This document shows, piece by piece, positions 42,024 to 42,539 of a stretch of DNA of 42,539 nucleotides (position 1 is the first letter of the stretch; every line of letters starts with the position of its first letter). Made by a program: the position numbers and the translations under genes. Below the pieces are notes generated by a model that saw only the letters and a program-made list of their open reading frames with translations, had not been told where the DNA came from and did no database searches. The stretch lies in assembly GCA_003162425.1 (NCBI GenBank), contig PMOK01000178.1:19647-62185 (forward strand), read 5' to 3'. Source of the DNA: Bryobacterales bacterium. GTDB taxonomy: Bacteria > Acidobacteriota > Terriglobia > Bryobacterales > Bryobacteraceae.

Positions 42024-42539
42024 TCACTTCTTCTTCCCCTTCTCTTTCTCCACCTTCTCCGGCTTCTCCGCCTTTTCCGGCTCAGCGCCCTCTTCTTCCT
42101 TCTTGCCCTTCTTGATCACTTCGGGCTCGGTTGGCGTGGCCACCTCGGCGCCGGCTTCAGCCACAGGAGCCACCACCTCTTCAGCCTTCATGGTTACCAC
42201 ATGCGCGATCACCTGTTCGGGCGCACTGAGCAGCTTCATTGAGCCACTCAAGGGAATATCGCTCGCGCGCAGATTCTGACCGATCATCAATTCCGTGACG
42301 TCCACCGTAAATGACTCCGGTATCTCGTCCGGAAGACATTCGATCTCCACTTCGCGCGTGATGGCTTCGAGCAATCCGCCTTGGATCTTAACGCCCTGGG
42401 CCTCGCCCGTCATGTGTACCCGGACTTTGACGCTGATGCGTTTGGATAGATCGATGCGTTTCAAATCCACATGCAGCAAGGTTTCCTTCACCGGATCACG
42501 CTGCCAATCGACGATCATCACCGGGATTTCGTCGCCGCC
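42024..42539 (-). CDS. rplY: 50S ribosomal protein L25/general stress protein Ctc (partial)
   Basis: C-terminal 171 residues; the 5' part is beyond the window (in-frame coding runs to 42539, before the apparent ATG at 42521). The remaining L25 domain includes DPVKETLLHVDLKRIDLSKRISVKV, and the TL5/CTC C-terminal beta domain has EIECLPDEIPESFTVDV and ASDIPLSGSMKLLS. The tail (EPEVIKKGKKEEEGAEPEKAEK...) is a highly charged extension. It binds 5S rRNA. It leads the pth-rpsF-rpsR-rplI run, a common bacterial arrangement. Confidence 0.93.
   Translation of the reverse strand, partial: GGDEIPVMIVDWQRDPVKETLLHVDLKRIDLSKRISVKVRVHMTGEAQGVKIQGGLLEAITREVEIECLPDEIPESFTVDVTELMIGQNLRASDIPLSGSMKLLSAPEQVIAHVVTMKAEEVVAPVAEAGAEVATPTEPEVIKKGKKEEEGAEPEKAEKPEKVEKEKGKKK

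Overview
The window looks like chromosome of an Acidobacteriota bacterium, most likely a Bryobacterales/Solibacter-type lineage. This is inferred, not searched. The supporting marks are an ADOP-type duplicated permease without its own ATPase, an Oar-like TonB-dependent receptor with an N-terminal carboxypeptidase-regulatory domain, a CRTAC1/ASPIC-UnbV protein beside a multihaem cytochrome-TPR protein, a DUF2934 protein, and many short GC-rich palindromic intergenic elements. No rRNA, tRNA, CRISPR array, prophage or intact insertion sequence was seen. Gene density is high. The two largest intergenic stretches (10460-10735 and 32865-33147) are just under 300 bases and hold, respectively, a structured repeat element and a coding-like remnant.

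Region by region. 33-3998: a YbbA/YbbP-type ABC exporter on the minus strand, divergent from a TesA-like lipoprotein esterase, the same arrangement as in E. coli. 4008-5506: an HNH nuclease translationally coupled to an Lrp/AsnC regulator, divergent from a conserved gene of unknown function; the two promoters appear to overlap base for base. 5543-8449: a tandem pair of secreted helical-repeat paralogs, each with the same -10 hexamer and the same terminator stem. 8622-10459: a bifunctional-nuclease-domain protein and MiaB. 10536-14407: a hairpin-rich element with terminal inverted repeats, the ADOP permease, a DinB-family protein and a VapBC toxin-antitoxin pair. 14462-19368: the Oar-like receptor and a frameshifted GT39-type glycosyltransferase. 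19432-24648: a second hairpin-rich element, a Rossmann/DUF2520 protein, UvrB, a small monohaem cytochrome, a small membrane protein, a Tat-exported TIM-barrel protein and a Sel1-repeat protein. 24729-25664: an AbiEii-type type IV toxin-antitoxin pair with a DUF6922-like antitoxin.

25669-32864 is an alpha/beta hydrolase followed by the phosphate-starvation block phoR-pstS-pstC-pstA-pstB-phoU, all on the minus strand, with a Pho-box-like heptamer array before pstS. No PhoB response regulator lies in the window. 32931-33408 holds two decayed or orphan coding fragments, one recognisable as the start of a CHAT-domain protein. 33502-38395 carries the most unusual pair: a membrane-anchored pentahaem cytochrome with TPR repeats, coupled by an ATGA overlap to an FG-GAP/ASPIC-UnbV protein, then a DUF2934 protein. 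38457-42539 is a HEAT/SEC-C protein followed by the housekeeping cluster rplY(ctc)-pth-rpsF-rpsR-rplI on the minus strand; rplY runs off the window.

Several short dispersed repeats connect distant parts of the window: an exact 30-bp repeat at 4008 and 39978, a 17-bp perfect hairpin core at 27288 and inside a coding region at 36268, and two large structured elements at 10536 and 19432.
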